Position numbers and translations under genes: made by a program. A stretch of 64,000 nucleotides of DNA, from the NCBI GenBank assembly GCA_900758495.1, contig CAAERO010000030.1, positions 1 through 64,000 of the forward strand. Direction: 5' to 3'. This document shows positions 8,066 through 17,273 of this stretch, piece after piece. Under the pieces are notes generated by a model. The model worked only from the letters and a program-made list of their open reading frames with translations. It was not told the origin of the DNA and did no database searches. Numbering within the stretch: position 1 is the stretch's first letter; every line of letters starts with the position of its first letter. The stretch comes from Bacilli bacterium. Its GTDB lineage: Bacteria > Bacillota_I > Bacilli_A > RF39 > UBA660.

Positions 8066-8452
8066 TTAATTAACTAACTTATGATAAACATCTTCTACCT
8101 TAGAACAATCAGAAGTTAGTGGGAATTTATCATTTTTATATCTTGGAATAACATGAATATGGAAATGCTTTACCTCTTGTCCATAGTCATTGTTTTGAGA
8201 AATAGTAAGTCCATCAATTGCTAACTTATCTTTTAATAGAGTAGCAAGTTTAGTTCTAATAATATTTAACATATAAAGTAAAGTTTCATCATCTATCTCA
8301 TAAAGATTAGCTTTATGTTCCTTTGGAATTACTAATAAATGTCCATCATTATTAGGATTTATATCAAGAAACACCTTAACTTTCTCATCATCATATACAG
8401 TATAAGATTGAATTTCTCCTTTAATTATTTTACAAAATAAACAATCACTCAT
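8066..8452 (-). CDS. HIT-family nucleotide hydrolase (HinT-like)
   Basis: 128 residues. Histidine-triad motif HFHIHV (H-x-H-x-H-x-x) near the C-terminus, N-terminal CLFCKII with a possible zinc-binding CxxC, and the DINPNNDGHLLVIPKEH block. The family hydrolyses purine nucleoside phosphoramidates and related nucleotide conjugates. Monocistronic, with its own promoter, and divergent from suf. Confidence 0.9.
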   Translation of the reverse strand: MSDCLFCKIIKGEIQSYTVYDDEKVKVFLDINPNNDGHLLVIPKEHKANLYEIDDETLLYMLNIIRTKLATLLKDKLAIDGLTISQNNDYGQEVKHFHIHVIPRYKNDKFPLTSDCSKVEDVYHKLVN

Positions 8453-8470
8453 AAAAATCCTCCTAAAAAC

Positions 8471-8499
8471 ATTGTACTTTTTTTAGCTAATTTTGGCAA
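8471..8499 (-). promoter_or_regulatory. promoter of the HIT gene
   Basis: Minus strand TTGCCA (8499-8494), 17-base spacer, TACAAT (8476-8471). Confidence 0.65.
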
Positions 8500-8524
8500 T
8501 ATATTATGCAAAATATAAAAATAA

Positions 8525-8533
8525 TGCTATAAT
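8525..8533 (+). promoter_or_regulatory. extended -10 promoter of the suf operon
   Basis: TGC-TATAAT, 29 bases before the sufC start; -35 poorly conserved. No operator or riboswitch was recognised. Confidence 0.55.
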
Positions 8534-8562
8534 AAAAACGCCAAGAAAGAAAGGTGATTTGT

Positions 8563-9327
8563 GTGTTAGAAATAGAAAAATTAGTAGTAGATGTAAAGGA
8601 AAGTAATAAGAAAGTATTAAAAGACTTTTCTCTTAATATAAAAGAAGGAGAAATTCACGCTATAATGGGTCCTAATGGCGTAGGGAAAAGTACCCTTGCT
8701 AAAGTAATAATGGGTGATAAGAAATATCTTTTGAATTCAGGAAGTATCAAATTTAACGGCGAAGATATGCTTGATAAAACAACCGATTATATTGCAAGAA
8801 GTGGTATATACTACGTAATGCAAGATCCTAAAACTATCATTGGAGTCACTAATAGAGAGGTACTTAGAACAGCTCTTACAGAAAGAAGTGGAGAAAGACT
8901 TAATCTTTATACCTTTATTAAAGACTTAAATAAAGAAACAGAAGACTTAAAAATGGATAAAGAAATGATTCATCGTTTTGTAAACCAAGGATTTTCTGGT
9001 GGTGAGAAGAAAAAAAATGAAGTATTACAATTAAAAATGTTAAAACCAAAACTAATTCTTTTAGATGAATTAGATAGTGGTCTAGACGTCGATAGTTTAA
9101 AAATCGTTTGTGAAAGTATTAATAAATATAAAGAAGAAAACCCTGATACTGCTATCTTAATCATAACTCATTATAGTAGAATCTTATCATTAATTCATCC
9201 AGATTACGTTCATGAAATGTTAGATGGAAAAATAGTTAAGACTGGACCATTTGAATTTGCAAAAGAAATAGAAAATAATGGCTATCTTAGGGAAAATGAA
9301 ATGAGTGATACAAATGCTAGAGAATAA
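8563..9327 (+). CDS. sufC: Fe-S cluster assembly ATPase SufC
   Basis: ABC-type ATPase of the SUF iron-sulfur assembly scaffold (SufBCD), cytoplasmic. Walker A GPNGVGKST, Q-loop YVMQDP, signature FSGGEKKKNE (the SufC type) and Walker B LILLDELDSGLD are all visible. GTG at 8563 fits AGAAAGGTGA; the frame also opens at 8554 inside that site. First gene of the operon; overlaps sufD. 254 residues, usual length. Confidence 0.95.
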   Translation: MLEIEKLVVDVKESNKKVLKDFSLNIKEGEIHAIMGPNGVGKSTLAKVIMGDKKYLLNSGSIKFNGEDMLDKTTDYIARSGIYYVMQDPKTIIGVTNREVLRTALTERSGERLNLYTFIKDLNKETEDLKMDKEMIHRFVNQGFSGGEKKKNEVLQLKMLKPKLILLDELDSGLDVDSLKIVCESINKYKEENPDTAILIITHYSRILSLIHPDYVHEMLDGKIVKTGPFEFAKEIENNGYLRENEMSDTNARE

Positions 9328-9964
9328 AATATTACAGGATGAAAAAGAATATATAGATATTACTAGTGATTGTAGTTATATATTTAATAATGATAGAACT
9401 GTTTACTTTAACATTAAAGAAAATGTCACTTGTAAATTACTAGTTAAAGCTAAAGTTAATTGTTACTTTCTAATAAACAACTTATCAGCTAAAATAGAAG
9501 TGCACTTGCTAAATGAAGGAGAAATAAACCTTTGTTTAAGTTCAATTGCTTCAACAAAAATATTAAATAACGTTGTCATTTATCATGATGATAGCAACAC
9601 AAAGAGTAATGTTATCTGTCATGGTGTAAGTCATAAAAACGGTGATTTAACTTTCAATATTGATGGAATTATCCCTAAAGGAATAAAAAAATGTACTTGT
9701 AATCAAGATAGTATGATTCATCCTTTTGATTTAGCAAAAGCACAGATAAATCCCAATCTTTATATTGATGAATTTGATGTAGTAGCAAATCATTCTGCTT
9801 ATATTGGACCTTTTCCTAGCGATATACTTTTCTACTTAAATACTAAAGGAATAGGTGTTAAAGAAAGTAATAGATTACTATTACAATCATTCTTATTAAA
9901 CGATGCAACAAGTGCTGATTATATTGAATTAATAAATACTAATATTAAAAACATAATTAGTTAG
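9314..9964 (+). CDS. sufD: SufD-like scaffold protein, short form
   Basis: 216 residues with a beta-rich SufB/SufD-type core (for example DLTFNIDGII, DEFDVVANHSAYIGPFP, and a C-terminal RLLLQSFLLND similar to SufD's REARRLLIRGFL). The family is usually 350-430 residues; the N-terminal helical domain is missing. ATG at 9314 overlaps the sufC end. Position between sufC and sufS supports SufD. Confidence 0.8.
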   Translation: MLENKILQDEKEYIDITSDCSYIFNNDRTVYFNIKENVTCKLLVKAKVNCYFLINNLSAKIEVHLLNEGEINLCLSSIASTKILNNVVIYHDDSNTKSNVICHGVSHKNGDLTFNIDGIIPKGIKKCTCNQDSMIHPFDLAKAQINPNLYIDEFDVVANHSAYIGPFPSDILFYLNTKGIGVKESNRLLLQSFLLNDATSADYIELINTNIKNIIS

Positions 9965-9978
9965 GAGGTGTTTTATTT

Positions 9979-11175
9979 ATGAATAGAGAAGACTTTCCTA
10001 TTCTAAACACAGGAATAGTTTATTTTGATAATGGTGCTACTACATTAAAACCTAAAAGTGTTATTGAAAAAATGAATGATTATTACTATAACTATCCTGC
10101 TAATATTCATCGTGGTGATTACAAGATAAGTCTAAAAGCTAGTGATGAGTATGAACTAGTTAGGACTAAAGTTAAAAACTTTATTAATGCTAGTAGTGAA
10201 GATGAAATAGTTTTTACAATGGGAGCCACTGATTCTTTAAATAAAGTTGTCTTTGGTTTTATGGAAGACTATTTGTCAGCAGGAGATGAAGTAATAATTA
10301 GTAAAGCAGAACATGCTTCAGCAGTGCTTCCTTGGTTAATTCTAGCAAAACGTAAAAATATAAAAGTTGTTTTTGTTCCTTTATCAGAAACTCACGAATT
10401 AGAATATGACACTTTAGAAAAATATGTAACTAATAAGACAAAGGTTATCTCACTAGCAGCTGTTACTAATGTTATTGGTGATGTTCGTGATATTAACAAA
10501 ATAGGTAAGTTATGTCAGGATAACAATATTTTGTTTGTCGTAGATGGTGCGCAAAGTGTTCCTCATCAAAAGACAGATGTTTTAAAAGATAATATTGATT
10601 TTCTAACTTTTTCTGCTCATAAGATGTTAGGGCCAACAGGAGTAGGGGTCTTATATGCTAAAAAAGAATATTTAGAAGCAATGCGACCTATCGAATATGG
10701 TGGTGGTATGAACCAATCTTTTGATAGTGATGGTAATATGGAGTTTAAAAGTATCCCCACCAGATTAGAAGCAGGAACTCCACCAATCGCTGAAGTAATT
10801 GGTTTGGGAGCGGCGATTGATTATCTAGAAACCATTGGTATGGAGAATATCGAAAAATATGAACTAGAATTAAAAGAGTATTTAATTAAAAGATTACAAG
10901 AAATAGATAAAGTTATTCTTTATAATACAACTAGTAAAGGTGGAATGACAGCTTTCAATCTGGAAGGAGTATTTAGCCAAGATACTGCTCTATATCTTGA
11001 TCATTATAATATTTGTGTAAGAGCAGGTAACCACTGTGCTAAAGTATTAAAAGAAGAAATTAATATTAAAAATACCTGTCGTGTAAGTTTGTATTTTTAT
11101 AATACCAAAGAAGAAATAGATAAACTAATTGAAGCTTTAAAAAACAGTGAAGATTTATATAAAATAGTATTGTAG
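9979..11175 (+). CDS. sufS: cysteine desulfurase SufS
   Basis: PLP enzyme that takes sulfur from cysteine as a persulfide for cluster assembly. PLP lysine in TFSAHKMLGPTG, aspartate in VDGAQSVPH, and the active-site cysteine in the C-terminal VRAGNHCAK. 398 residues, near the family's 405. Ribosome site TTAGGAGGTG. Partner of SufU encoded immediately downstream. Confidence 0.95.
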   Translation: MNREDFPILNTGIVYFDNGATTLKPKSVIEKMNDYYYNYPANIHRGDYKISLKASDEYELVRTKVKNFINASSEDEIVFTMGATDSLNKVVFGFMEDYLSAGDEVIISKAEHASAVLPWLILAKRKNIKVVFVPLSETHELEYDTLEKYVTNKTKVISLAAVTNVIGDVRDINKIGKLCQDNNILFVVDGAQSVPHQKTDVLKDNIDFLTFSAHKMLGPTGVGVLYAKKEYLEAMRPIEYGGGMNQSFDSDGNMEFKSIPTRLEAGTPPIAEVIGLGAAIDYLETIGMENIEKYELELKEYLIKRLQEIDKVILYNTTSKGGMTAFNLEGVFSQDTALYLDHYNICVRAGNHCAKVLKEEINIKNTCRVSLYFYNTKEEIDKLIEALKNSEDLYKIVL

Positions 11176-11183
11176 GTGAAAAT

Positions 11184-11609
11184 ATGAAAATAGATCAAGA
11201 ATTAAGAAGAGAAATGATTGTAGAAAATTATGAACATCCTTATCATAAGGGACTTAAAAAAGAAGATGGTTATTTAGTAGCAAATACTAATAATGAAAGT
11301 TGTATTGATAATATTGATATCGAACTAAAAATAGAAGATGATAAAATAAAAGAAGCTAATTTTGATGGCGAAGCTTGTGCAATTTCTACTTCCGCAACAT
11401 CATTATTCTTACAGAAGATAGAAGGAAAAAGTGTGGAGGAAGTAAGAAAAATATTAGAAAATTATCAAAAGATGATTAATGAAGAATCATATGATAAAGA
11501 CCTATTAGGAGAATTAGTTATCTATGACTCTGTTGCAATGCAACCTAATAGAAAAAAATGTGCACTATTACCAAAAGATACTATTGAAAAAATATTGGAG
11601 AGATTATAA
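11184..11609 (+). CDS. sufU: Zn-dependent sulfurtransferase SufU
   Basis: Accepts persulfide sulfur from SufS. The zinc and catalytic ligands are in place: Cys and Asp in ESCIDNID, Cys in GEACAIST and Cys in RKKCALLP. 141 residues, the usual size. The last base of its stop codon is the first base of the next gene's start (TAATG), so the two are translationally coupled. Confidence 0.93.
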   Translation: MKIDQELRREMIVENYEHPYHKGLKKEDGYLVANTNNESCIDNIDIELKIEDDKIKEANFDGEACAISTSATSLFLQKIEGKSVEEVRKILENYQKMINEESYDKDLLGELVIYDSVAMQPNRKKCALLPKDTIEKILERL

Positions 11610-12121
11610 TGGAAGAACGAATTGATACTAAAAACTTATATTTGGCAGAACTAAAAAGATGTGATAAAGATAAAGGAGTAGAACTAATGGATCCCCTTTC
11701 CTATGTATTTGTTTTTCAACAAAATGATTCTTTCTATAATGTGTTTACAAAAGAAGAGTATCCTACTTATGATAGAGTTCCTTATTCTAATAACACAACT
11801 ACTGGAGAAGCTTATGGTACTAAAGTTAAATTACTCAATAATGTTGATGTTAGTGGTCCTTGTTATTTATTAACTAATATTAAATGTGAAGAGCTATTTG
11901 ATGAAGATAGTGTAGATTTAAAAGAAATAGAAGATTATATCTTAAATTCTTCTTACTTCTTTAAAGATAGAGTTGATATAGCCATCAAAAGACTAATGGA
12001 CTTTAAACATCCATTTAAAATGATAGGTATCATTAAAAGAGAAAATAGTCAAAAAGAAGAGATAAATGCTTATTTGGGAGAAAAAACAATTAATAAACAG
12101 AAGGTGAAAAAATGGAAGTAA
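11609..12121 (+). CDS. unrecognised protein inside the suf operon
   Basis: 170 residues between sufU and sufB, overlapping the start of sufB by 10 bases and coupled to sufU, so it is co-expressed with Fe-S assembly genes. No known motif found. It is soluble and acidic in the middle, with Cys in CYLLTNIKCEEL and one near residue 18. An accessory role in cluster assembly is plausible from position only. Confidence 0.7.
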   Translation: MEERIDTKNLYLAELKRCDKDKGVELMDPLSYVFVFQQNDSFYNVFTKEEYPTYDRVPYSNNTTTGEAYGTKVKLLNNVDVSGPCYLLTNIKCEELFDEDSVDLKEIEDYILNSSYFFKDRVDIAIKRLMDFKHPFKMIGIIKRENSQKEEINAYLGEKTINKQKVKKWK

Positions 12122-13422
12122 AGGGTTTATCTAAAGAAAATATTATTACTATCTCCAACTATAAAGGAGAAGAAGACTCTATAAGAGAATACCGCTTGAA
12201 GTCTTTTGAACAGTTTAAAAATATGAGTGATAAACTTCCATTTGGACCAGAATTTAAACTTGATTTTGATAAAATAACTTATTATAAATCACAAGATGAT
12301 ACTTTAAGAAATGATTGGAATCAAGTGTTAAAACCTGTTAAAGAAGAACTTGAAAATTTAGGAGTTCTTGAGAGTGAACAACATATGGGTGGAATGGGTG
12401 TTCAATATGAAAGTGAAGTTATTTATCATAAGATGTTAGATGAATTAGAGTCTAAACATATTATCTTTACCTCTATTGAAGATGCTTTAAAGAACCATAA
12501 AGATATAGCTTTAAAGTATTTTGGTAAGATAGTATCTTTTAAAGAAAATAAATATGCAGCTTTAAATAGTAGTGTTTTCTCAGGTGGAAGTTTTATCTAC
12601 ATTCCTCCTCATACTAAACTAGATAGACCTCTTCAAAGTTACTTTCGTATAAATAGTAAAAATATGGGACAATTTGAACGAACCTTAATCATTGTTGATG
12701 ATGATAGTGAGTTACACTATATTGAAGGGTGTACTGCTCCTACTTATAGTGAAGATTCACTTCATGCAGCTGTTGTAGAGATTTATGTCGGAAAAAATAG
12801 TAAATGTCGTTATACAACTATTCAAAACTGGGCTCCTAATGTTTATAACCTAGTTACTAAAAGAGCTTTAGTTGATACTAATGGAACAATGGAATGGATT
12901 GATGGTAATATTGGTAGTAAACTTACAATGAAATACCCTTGTTGTATCTTAAAAGGTGATAATAGTAGAGGTACTTGTATTACTATTTCTCTAGCAAGCT
13001 CTAATCAAGAACAGGATACAGGAGCAAGAATGATTCATCTAGGAAAAAATACTAAGAGTAATATCATTTCTAAAAGTATTGCAAGAAATGGTGGAAATGC
13101 TACTTACCGTGGTAAGGTTAGAGTTTCTAAAGAAGCACTTAATGCTGATGCTATGATTAAATGTGATACTTTAATCCTTGATGAGCTAAGTAAAAGTGAT
13201 ACTATTCCTACTAATGTTTTGGAAAATAATGAGTCAGTTTTAGAACATGAAGCGACCGTTTCTAAAATAAGTGATGATAACTTATTTTATCTAATGAGTA
13301 AAGGTATTCCAAAGGAAAAATGTGAAGAACTAATTGTTTTAGGATTCCTAGAAGAATTTAGAGAAGAGTTACCAATGGAATATGCTGTAGAACTCAATCA
13401 GTTAATTAAGAGAAATCTTTAA
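12112..13422 (+). CDS. sufB: Fe-S cluster assembly scaffold SufB
   Basis: 436 residues; with SufC and SufD forms the scaffold on which the cluster is built. The beta-helix core is recognisable (FSGGSFIYIPPHTKLDRPLQSYFRIN, NMGQFERTLIIVDD, YIEGCTAP, RNGGNATYRGKV). Slightly shorter than the usual 465. The operon terminator overlaps its stop. Confidence 0.95.
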   Translation: MEVKGLSKENIITISNYKGEEDSIREYRLKSFEQFKNMSDKLPFGPEFKLDFDKITYYKSQDDTLRNDWNQVLKPVKEELENLGVLESEQHMGGMGVQYESEVIYHKMLDELESKHIIFTSIEDALKNHKDIALKYFGKIVSFKENKYAALNSSVFSGGSFIYIPPHTKLDRPLQSYFRINSKNMGQFERTLIIVDDDSELHYIEGCTAPTYSEDSLHAAVVEIYVGKNSKCRYTTIQNWAPNVYNLVTKRALVDTNGTMEWIDGNIGSKLTMKYPCCILKGDNSRGTCITISLASSNQEQDTGARMIHLGKNTKSNIISKSIARNGGNATYRGKVRVSKEALNADAMIKCDTLILDELSKSDTIPTNVLENNESVLEHEATVSKISDDNLFYLMSKGIPKEKCEELIVLGFLEEFREELPMEYAVELNQLIKRNL

Positions 13423-13448
13423 ATTTTTTTGAAGATTTCCTTTTTTTG
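13412..13448 (+). terminator. terminator of the suf operon
   Basis: gaaatctt (13412-13419) pairs with aagatttc (13432-13439), then C and T7. The first arm covers the end of sufB. Confidence 0.75.
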
Positions 13449-13598
13449 CATTTTCGGGCATAAATTTTCCTGGATTTTGCATTTTCAGTTATTGAAAACG
13501 TTAAATTCGGCCAAAAATAGGGACGAATTTGCAAAATTCCCTGTTTGCTTTTTACTTTTCACCTATGTTAGAGTACCAAACAAGAAAGGAGGAATCAT

Positions 13599-13946
13599 AT
13601 GCTTAATGAATTAGTTTTAGTAGGTAGACTTGCTAATGAAATTAGAATTAACAAGACCGAAACTGGCAAAAAGATTGGTAATTTAACTCTAGCTGTTCCA
13701 AGAAGTTTTAAGAATATGGACGGGTTATATGAAACTGACTTTGTATCATGTATCTTATGGGATGAAAAAGCAGCAATTGCTAAAGAGTATTGTCATACTG
13801 GTGATATCATTGGTATTAAAGGTCGCTTACAATCAAGAGTTATTGAAACAGAAGCTGGCAGAAGAAGTCAATTAGAAGTAGTTGCTGAAAGATTAACATT
13901 TCTATCTAGTAAAAAAATAGAAGATATCAAAAATACTGATATTTGA
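13599..13946 (+). CDS. ssb: single-stranded DNA-binding protein, tail-less
   Basis: 115-residue OB-fold protein: LNELVLVGRLANEIRI at the N-terminus, FVSCILWDEKAA, and the IGIKGRLQSR strand. The acidic C-terminal tip (DDDIPF type) that recruits partner proteins is absent, so this is likely a secondary SSB. Ribosome site AAGAAAGGAGG. Monocistronic or leading into the regulator gene. Confidence 0.88.
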   Translation: MLNELVLVGRLANEIRINKTETGKKIGNLTLAVPRSFKNMDGLYETDFVSCILWDEKAAIAKEYCHTGDIIGIKGRLQSRVIETEAGRRSQLEVVAERLTFLSSKKIEDIKNTDI

Positions 13947-14053
13947 TTGTCGATAGTTTCCAGATTTTGTAAGTGAAGAAGAGTTAATTATTTGTAAACT
14001 TAACAGAAAAACTATTTTTAACTAGTATATAATAAATAGTTGAGGTGGTAAGA

Positions 14054-14398
14054 ATGCTATTGGCAAAAAGAATTAAAGAATTAAGATTAGAAAATGATTT
14101 AACTCAGGAAGAACTAGGTAAGCTAATAAATGTTACTAAAGTTAGTATTTGTTGTTATGAGAATGCTGCGCGAGTTCCTACTCTTGAGACTTTACTAGCT
14201 CTTGCCGATGTTTTTAATGTTGGGCTTGACTATTTATTAGGAAGAGAAGAAACAATTAAAGTCTTAGAAGAAAATACCAAGATGTCTAAAGAAGAAGTAG
14301 AATTCATTAAAGAAATTCGTAATAATAAAAAAACATATGAATTTTTAACTACTAATCCGAAAAGATGTGCTTCTTTAATTGAAAAAAAACTAAGTTAA
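14054..14398 (+). CDS. XRE-family transcriptional regulator
   Basis: 114 residues. The N-terminal helix-turn-helix (LAKRIKELRLENDLTQEELGKL...YENAARVPTLETLLALADVFNVGLDYLLGR) is the Cro/CI-type DNA-binding domain; a short C-terminal helical part may dimerise. ATG at 14054 fits GAGGTGG; a GTG at 14045 lies inside that site. Target unknown; it precedes the nucleoside phosphorylase gene by 49 bases. Confidence 0.88.
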   Translation: MLLAKRIKELRLENDLTQEELGKLINVTKVSICCYENAARVPTLETLLALADVFNVGLDYLLGREETIKVLEENTKMSKEEVEFIKEIRNNKKTYEFLTTNPKRCASLIEKKLS

Positions 14399-14447
14399 TA
14401 ATTGACGATAAAGTTTTTCTAAATCTATAATTATAGTAGGTGATAGA

Positions 14448-15671
14448 ATGATAAAAGAAATTATTGAAAAGAAGAAGAACAAAGAAGAACTATCTAAAGA
14501 GGAATTAGAAGAAATATTTCTTGGCTATTTAAATGAAACAGTAAAAGATTATCAGATGAGTGCTTTTTTAATGGCTATTTGTCTTAATGGAATGACTGAT
14601 AAAGAAACATTTATCGTAACTGACTTATTTCTACACAGTGGTGATAGGTTAGATTTATCTTTTATTGAAGGAGTAAAGGTTGATAAACATTCAACTGGTG
14701 GCGTAGGCGATAAAACTACATTAGTAGTTGGTCCGATTGTTGCTAGTTGTGGTGTTCCCTTTATAAAGATGAGTGGTAGAGGACTAGGTTTTACAGGAGG
14801 TACTATTGATAAATTAGAAAGTATTCCTAATTTAAAAGTATCTTTAACAAAAGAAGAAATAAAAAAACAAGCCAAAGAAATTGGTCTTGTTATAACCTCT
14901 CAAACTGCTAATTTAACGCCACTTGATAAAAAAGTTTATGCTTTAAGAGATGCAACCTCTACAACTGAAAGTATTCCCTTAATTGCTAGTAGTATTATGA
15001 GCAAGAAAATAGCAGGAGGAGCAGATAAAATAGTAATTGATATTAAAGTAGGAGAAGGAGCTTTACTGAAAACGAAAGAAGAAGCTCTAAAACTTGGTAA
15101 TTTGTTAGTTAAAATAGGTAACTATTATAAAAGAGAAGTAAGTCTTATCTATTCAGATATGTCTATGCCATTAGGAAAAGCCATTGGTAATAAATTAGAA
15201 GTAATAGAAGCTATTAAAGTCTTAAAAGGCTTAGAAAAAGAAACTTTATATGATGAATGTATTTTAATAGCAACCAAGTTAATTTCTCTAGCTAAAAATA
15301 TTTCTTTAGAAAAAGCCAAAGAAGAAGCAATTGACTCTATTGAAAGTGGTAAAGCTTATAAAAAATTTGAGGAATTTGTAACTTATCAACATGGTGATTT
15401 ACAAAATCTAAAAGAAGAAGAAAAACCAATAATAATAAGGGCTAATAAACCTGGTATTATTAAAAAAATACATGCCTTAGAAGTAGCAAAACTATCCTAT
15501 CAATTAGGAGCATTAAGAGCTACTAAAGATGAAAAAATTGATTATAACGCAGGTGTCTATATAGAAAGAAAAATAGGGGATAAAATAGCACCAGGTGATG
15601 TTCTTATGCAGCTTTACACTATTAAAAAAACTAACAATATCAATTTAGACCTAATTTTTGAAATATCTTGA
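14448..15671 (+). CDS. pdp: pyrimidine-nucleoside phosphorylase
   Basis: Splits thymidine or uridine with phosphate to base and (deoxy)ribose-1-phosphate, in nucleoside salvage. The family signature is clear (HSTGGVGDKTT, MSGRGLGFTGGTIDKLESI), as are LRDATSTTESIPLIASSIMSKK and the C-terminal INYNAG-like DYNAGVYIERKIGDK. 407 residues, slightly short of 430. Thymidine phosphorylase (DeoA) is the alternative name. Confidence 0.92.
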   Translation: MIKEIIEKKKNKEELSKEELEEIFLGYLNETVKDYQMSAFLMAICLNGMTDKETFIVTDLFLHSGDRLDLSFIEGVKVDKHSTGGVGDKTTLVVGPIVASCGVPFIKMSGRGLGFTGGTIDKLESIPNLKVSLTKEEIKKQAKEIGLVITSQTANLTPLDKKVYALRDATSTTESIPLIASSIMSKKIAGGADKIVIDIKVGEGALLKTKEEALKLGNLLVKIGNYYKREVSLIYSDMSMPLGKAIGNKLEVIEAIKVLKGLEKETLYDECILIATKLISLAKNISLEKAKEEAIDSIESGKAYKKFEEFVTYQHGDLQNLKEEEKPIIIRANKPGIIKKIHALEVAKLSYQLGALRATKDEKIDYNAGVYIERKIGDKIAPGDVLMQLYTIKKTNNINLDLIFEIS

Positions 15672-15688
15672 AAAAGATATTTTTCTTT
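15661..15688 (+). terminator. GAAA-loop terminator of the phosphorylase gene
   Basis: aaatatctt (15661-15669) pairs with aagatattt (15674-15682) around a GAAA loop, T-rich tail after it. The TGA stop lies in the stem and loop. Confidence 0.75.
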
Positions 15689-15696
15689 GCTATACT
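15668..15696 (+). promoter_or_regulatory. promoter of the adhesin-sortase-ltaS operon
   Basis: TTGAAA (15668-15673), 17-base spacer, TATACT (15691-15696) with an upstream TGC. The -35 is inside the preceding gene's terminator hairpin. Confidence 0.65.
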
Positions 15697-15722
15697 TTAT
15701 CTATAAAGGTAAGGTGAGACAT

Positions 15723-17273
15723 ATGGGTACTAAAAGTACACGAAAGAAAGTAATAAAACAGTCAAAGTCTGATATTGAATTTGAAAAAGCTAAGAAAAGT
15801 GTCAAGACAATTGGAATTGTTTCCATAATAGCACTTTTAATCATTACAGCAATAGGTTTTGTTGTTTATGGAAAAAGTTCTTATGCAGCATTATTACAAT
15901 CACTTCCAACTACTTTTACAAGTAGAACTGGTACAAGTCCAAGCTCCGCTTGTAAAGATAATAGTTCAAGTCCTGCTTGTAAAGTGTTACGAGAAATAGG
16001 AACTATTGATATTATTCATGGTTTTCAAGCTAGTTATAATGGTACACTTGCTGATTTATATTGTATAGAACATAATAAGGAAATGAAATCAAGCGTTAAC
16101 TATACAAAAGATGCATCTGTATTATCTACATATCCTGGAATTGTTTACATCTTAGATAACGATAAATTTACAACAACTGGAGCATCTTGCATAGCAAGTG
16201 GAAGTTGTACTTCTTCTCAATTACATGAATATTTAACACAAATTGCTATTTGGTGGTATATTGATAAAGTTAATGGTTGTGATGATGATAAAGATTATAC
16301 TGCTAAAGGAACAGTAGCTAGTGATGTTACTGTAGATGAAGATGGCAAATATAAATATGACGATAGTGGTGACTATAAATTCTACAATAACTTAACAGCA
16401 CAAGATAAAAAAGATATCAATGCTAGTAAATATGCTAACGAAATTAAAAAATTAGTTGATGGGGCAGTAGCTTATAAAGGAGCAACAACTAATGCTAATA
16501 TTTCATTACCAACTACTGATAAAATAACTTATACCTTAACAAGTGATGGTTTAATGACTAATGAGATTACCCCAACAAGTACAGCAAGTAGCTTTTCAAG
16601 TTATACTGTATCAGTTACTGATTCTAATGTAAAAGTAGTAAATACTACTGGAGTTGAACAAAAAACATTTGGAAAAGGTGAATCATTCAAAATATTTATT
16701 CCAAAATCAGCTATTCCAGCTAAAGGGGAAGTAGCAGTTAATGTAAATGTAGAAGGTACATTCAGTAAAAAAGATGCTTTCTTCTATAAACCAGATGATT
16801 CTAAAGTTCAAAAAACAGTATTAGGAGTTATCAATAACGAAAAACAAAGTACTAAACTAGATTTAAAATATGAAATTGATTTAGGTGAAGGAATATTCAA
16901 GAAAGTAGAAGCTGGAACTGGTAAACAAATTAGTGGCGCAGTCTTAACTGTTGTAGATAGTGAAGGAAATACGGTTGATACTATTACAACTACTGATGAA
17001 GCTAAAACATTAATCTTACCAGTAGGAAAATATACTGTAACAGAAACAACAATTCCAGACGGTTATAGTGCTGAAAAGACAACTTATGAATTTGAAATTA
17101 AGAAAGATGAAACGACAGAAATTGTCTTAGAAAACACTAAAGAAATAGAAGTTCCAAATACTAAAGCTAGTATAAACTATATTTATGGAATTGGAGCAGC
17201 CGTAATTATTGTTGGTATTGTCTTCATTGTAGTAGCTAATAAATCTTCTGATGAAAAAAAGAAGAAAAATTAA
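15723..17273 (+). CDS. thioester-domain surface adhesin with SpaA-like domain
   Basis: 516-residue wall protein. A membrane helix/signal (about 29-49) is followed by a thioester domain: Cys114 in LYCIEH and Gln173 in LTQIAIWW are the residues that form the internal thioester used by Gram-positive adhesins to bond covalently to host targets. A SpaA/Cna-B-type domain follows (GIFKKVEAGTGKQISGAVL ... GKYTVTETTIPDGY), then a sorting signal: VPNTK (477-481), hydrophobic helix, Lys-rich tail. ATG 15723 has AAGGTGAG upstream. The next gene, a sortase, overlaps it. Confidence 0.85.
   Translation: MGTKSTRKKVIKQSKSDIEFEKAKKSVKTIGIVSIIALLIITAIGFVVYGKSSYAALLQSLPTTFTSRTGTSPSSACKDNSSSPACKVLREIGTIDIIHGFQASYNGTLADLYCIEHNKEMKSSVNYTKDASVLSTYPGIVYILDNDKFTTTGASCIASGSCTSSQLHEYLTQIAIWWYIDKVNGCDDDKDYTAKGTVASDVTVDEDGKYKYDDSGDYKFYNNLTAQDKKDINASKYANEIKKLVDGAVAYKGATTNANISLPTTDKITYTLTSDGLMTNEITPTSTASSFSSYTVSVTDSNVKVVNTTGVEQKTFGKGESFKIFIPKSAIPAKGEVAVNVNVEGTFSKKDAFFYKPDDSKVQKTVLGVINNEKQSTKLDLKYEIDLGEGIFKKVEAGTGKQISGAVLTVVDSEGNTVDTITTTDEAKTLILPVGKYTVTETTIPDGYSAEKTTYEFEIKKDETTEIVLENTKEIEVPNTKASINYIYGIGAAVIIVGIVFIVVANKSSDEKKKKN

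Noticed and set aside
13429..13614. 61-codon ORF between sufB and ssb
   Set aside because: Starts within the suf terminator, runs into the ssb start, no ribosome site and an implausible composition.
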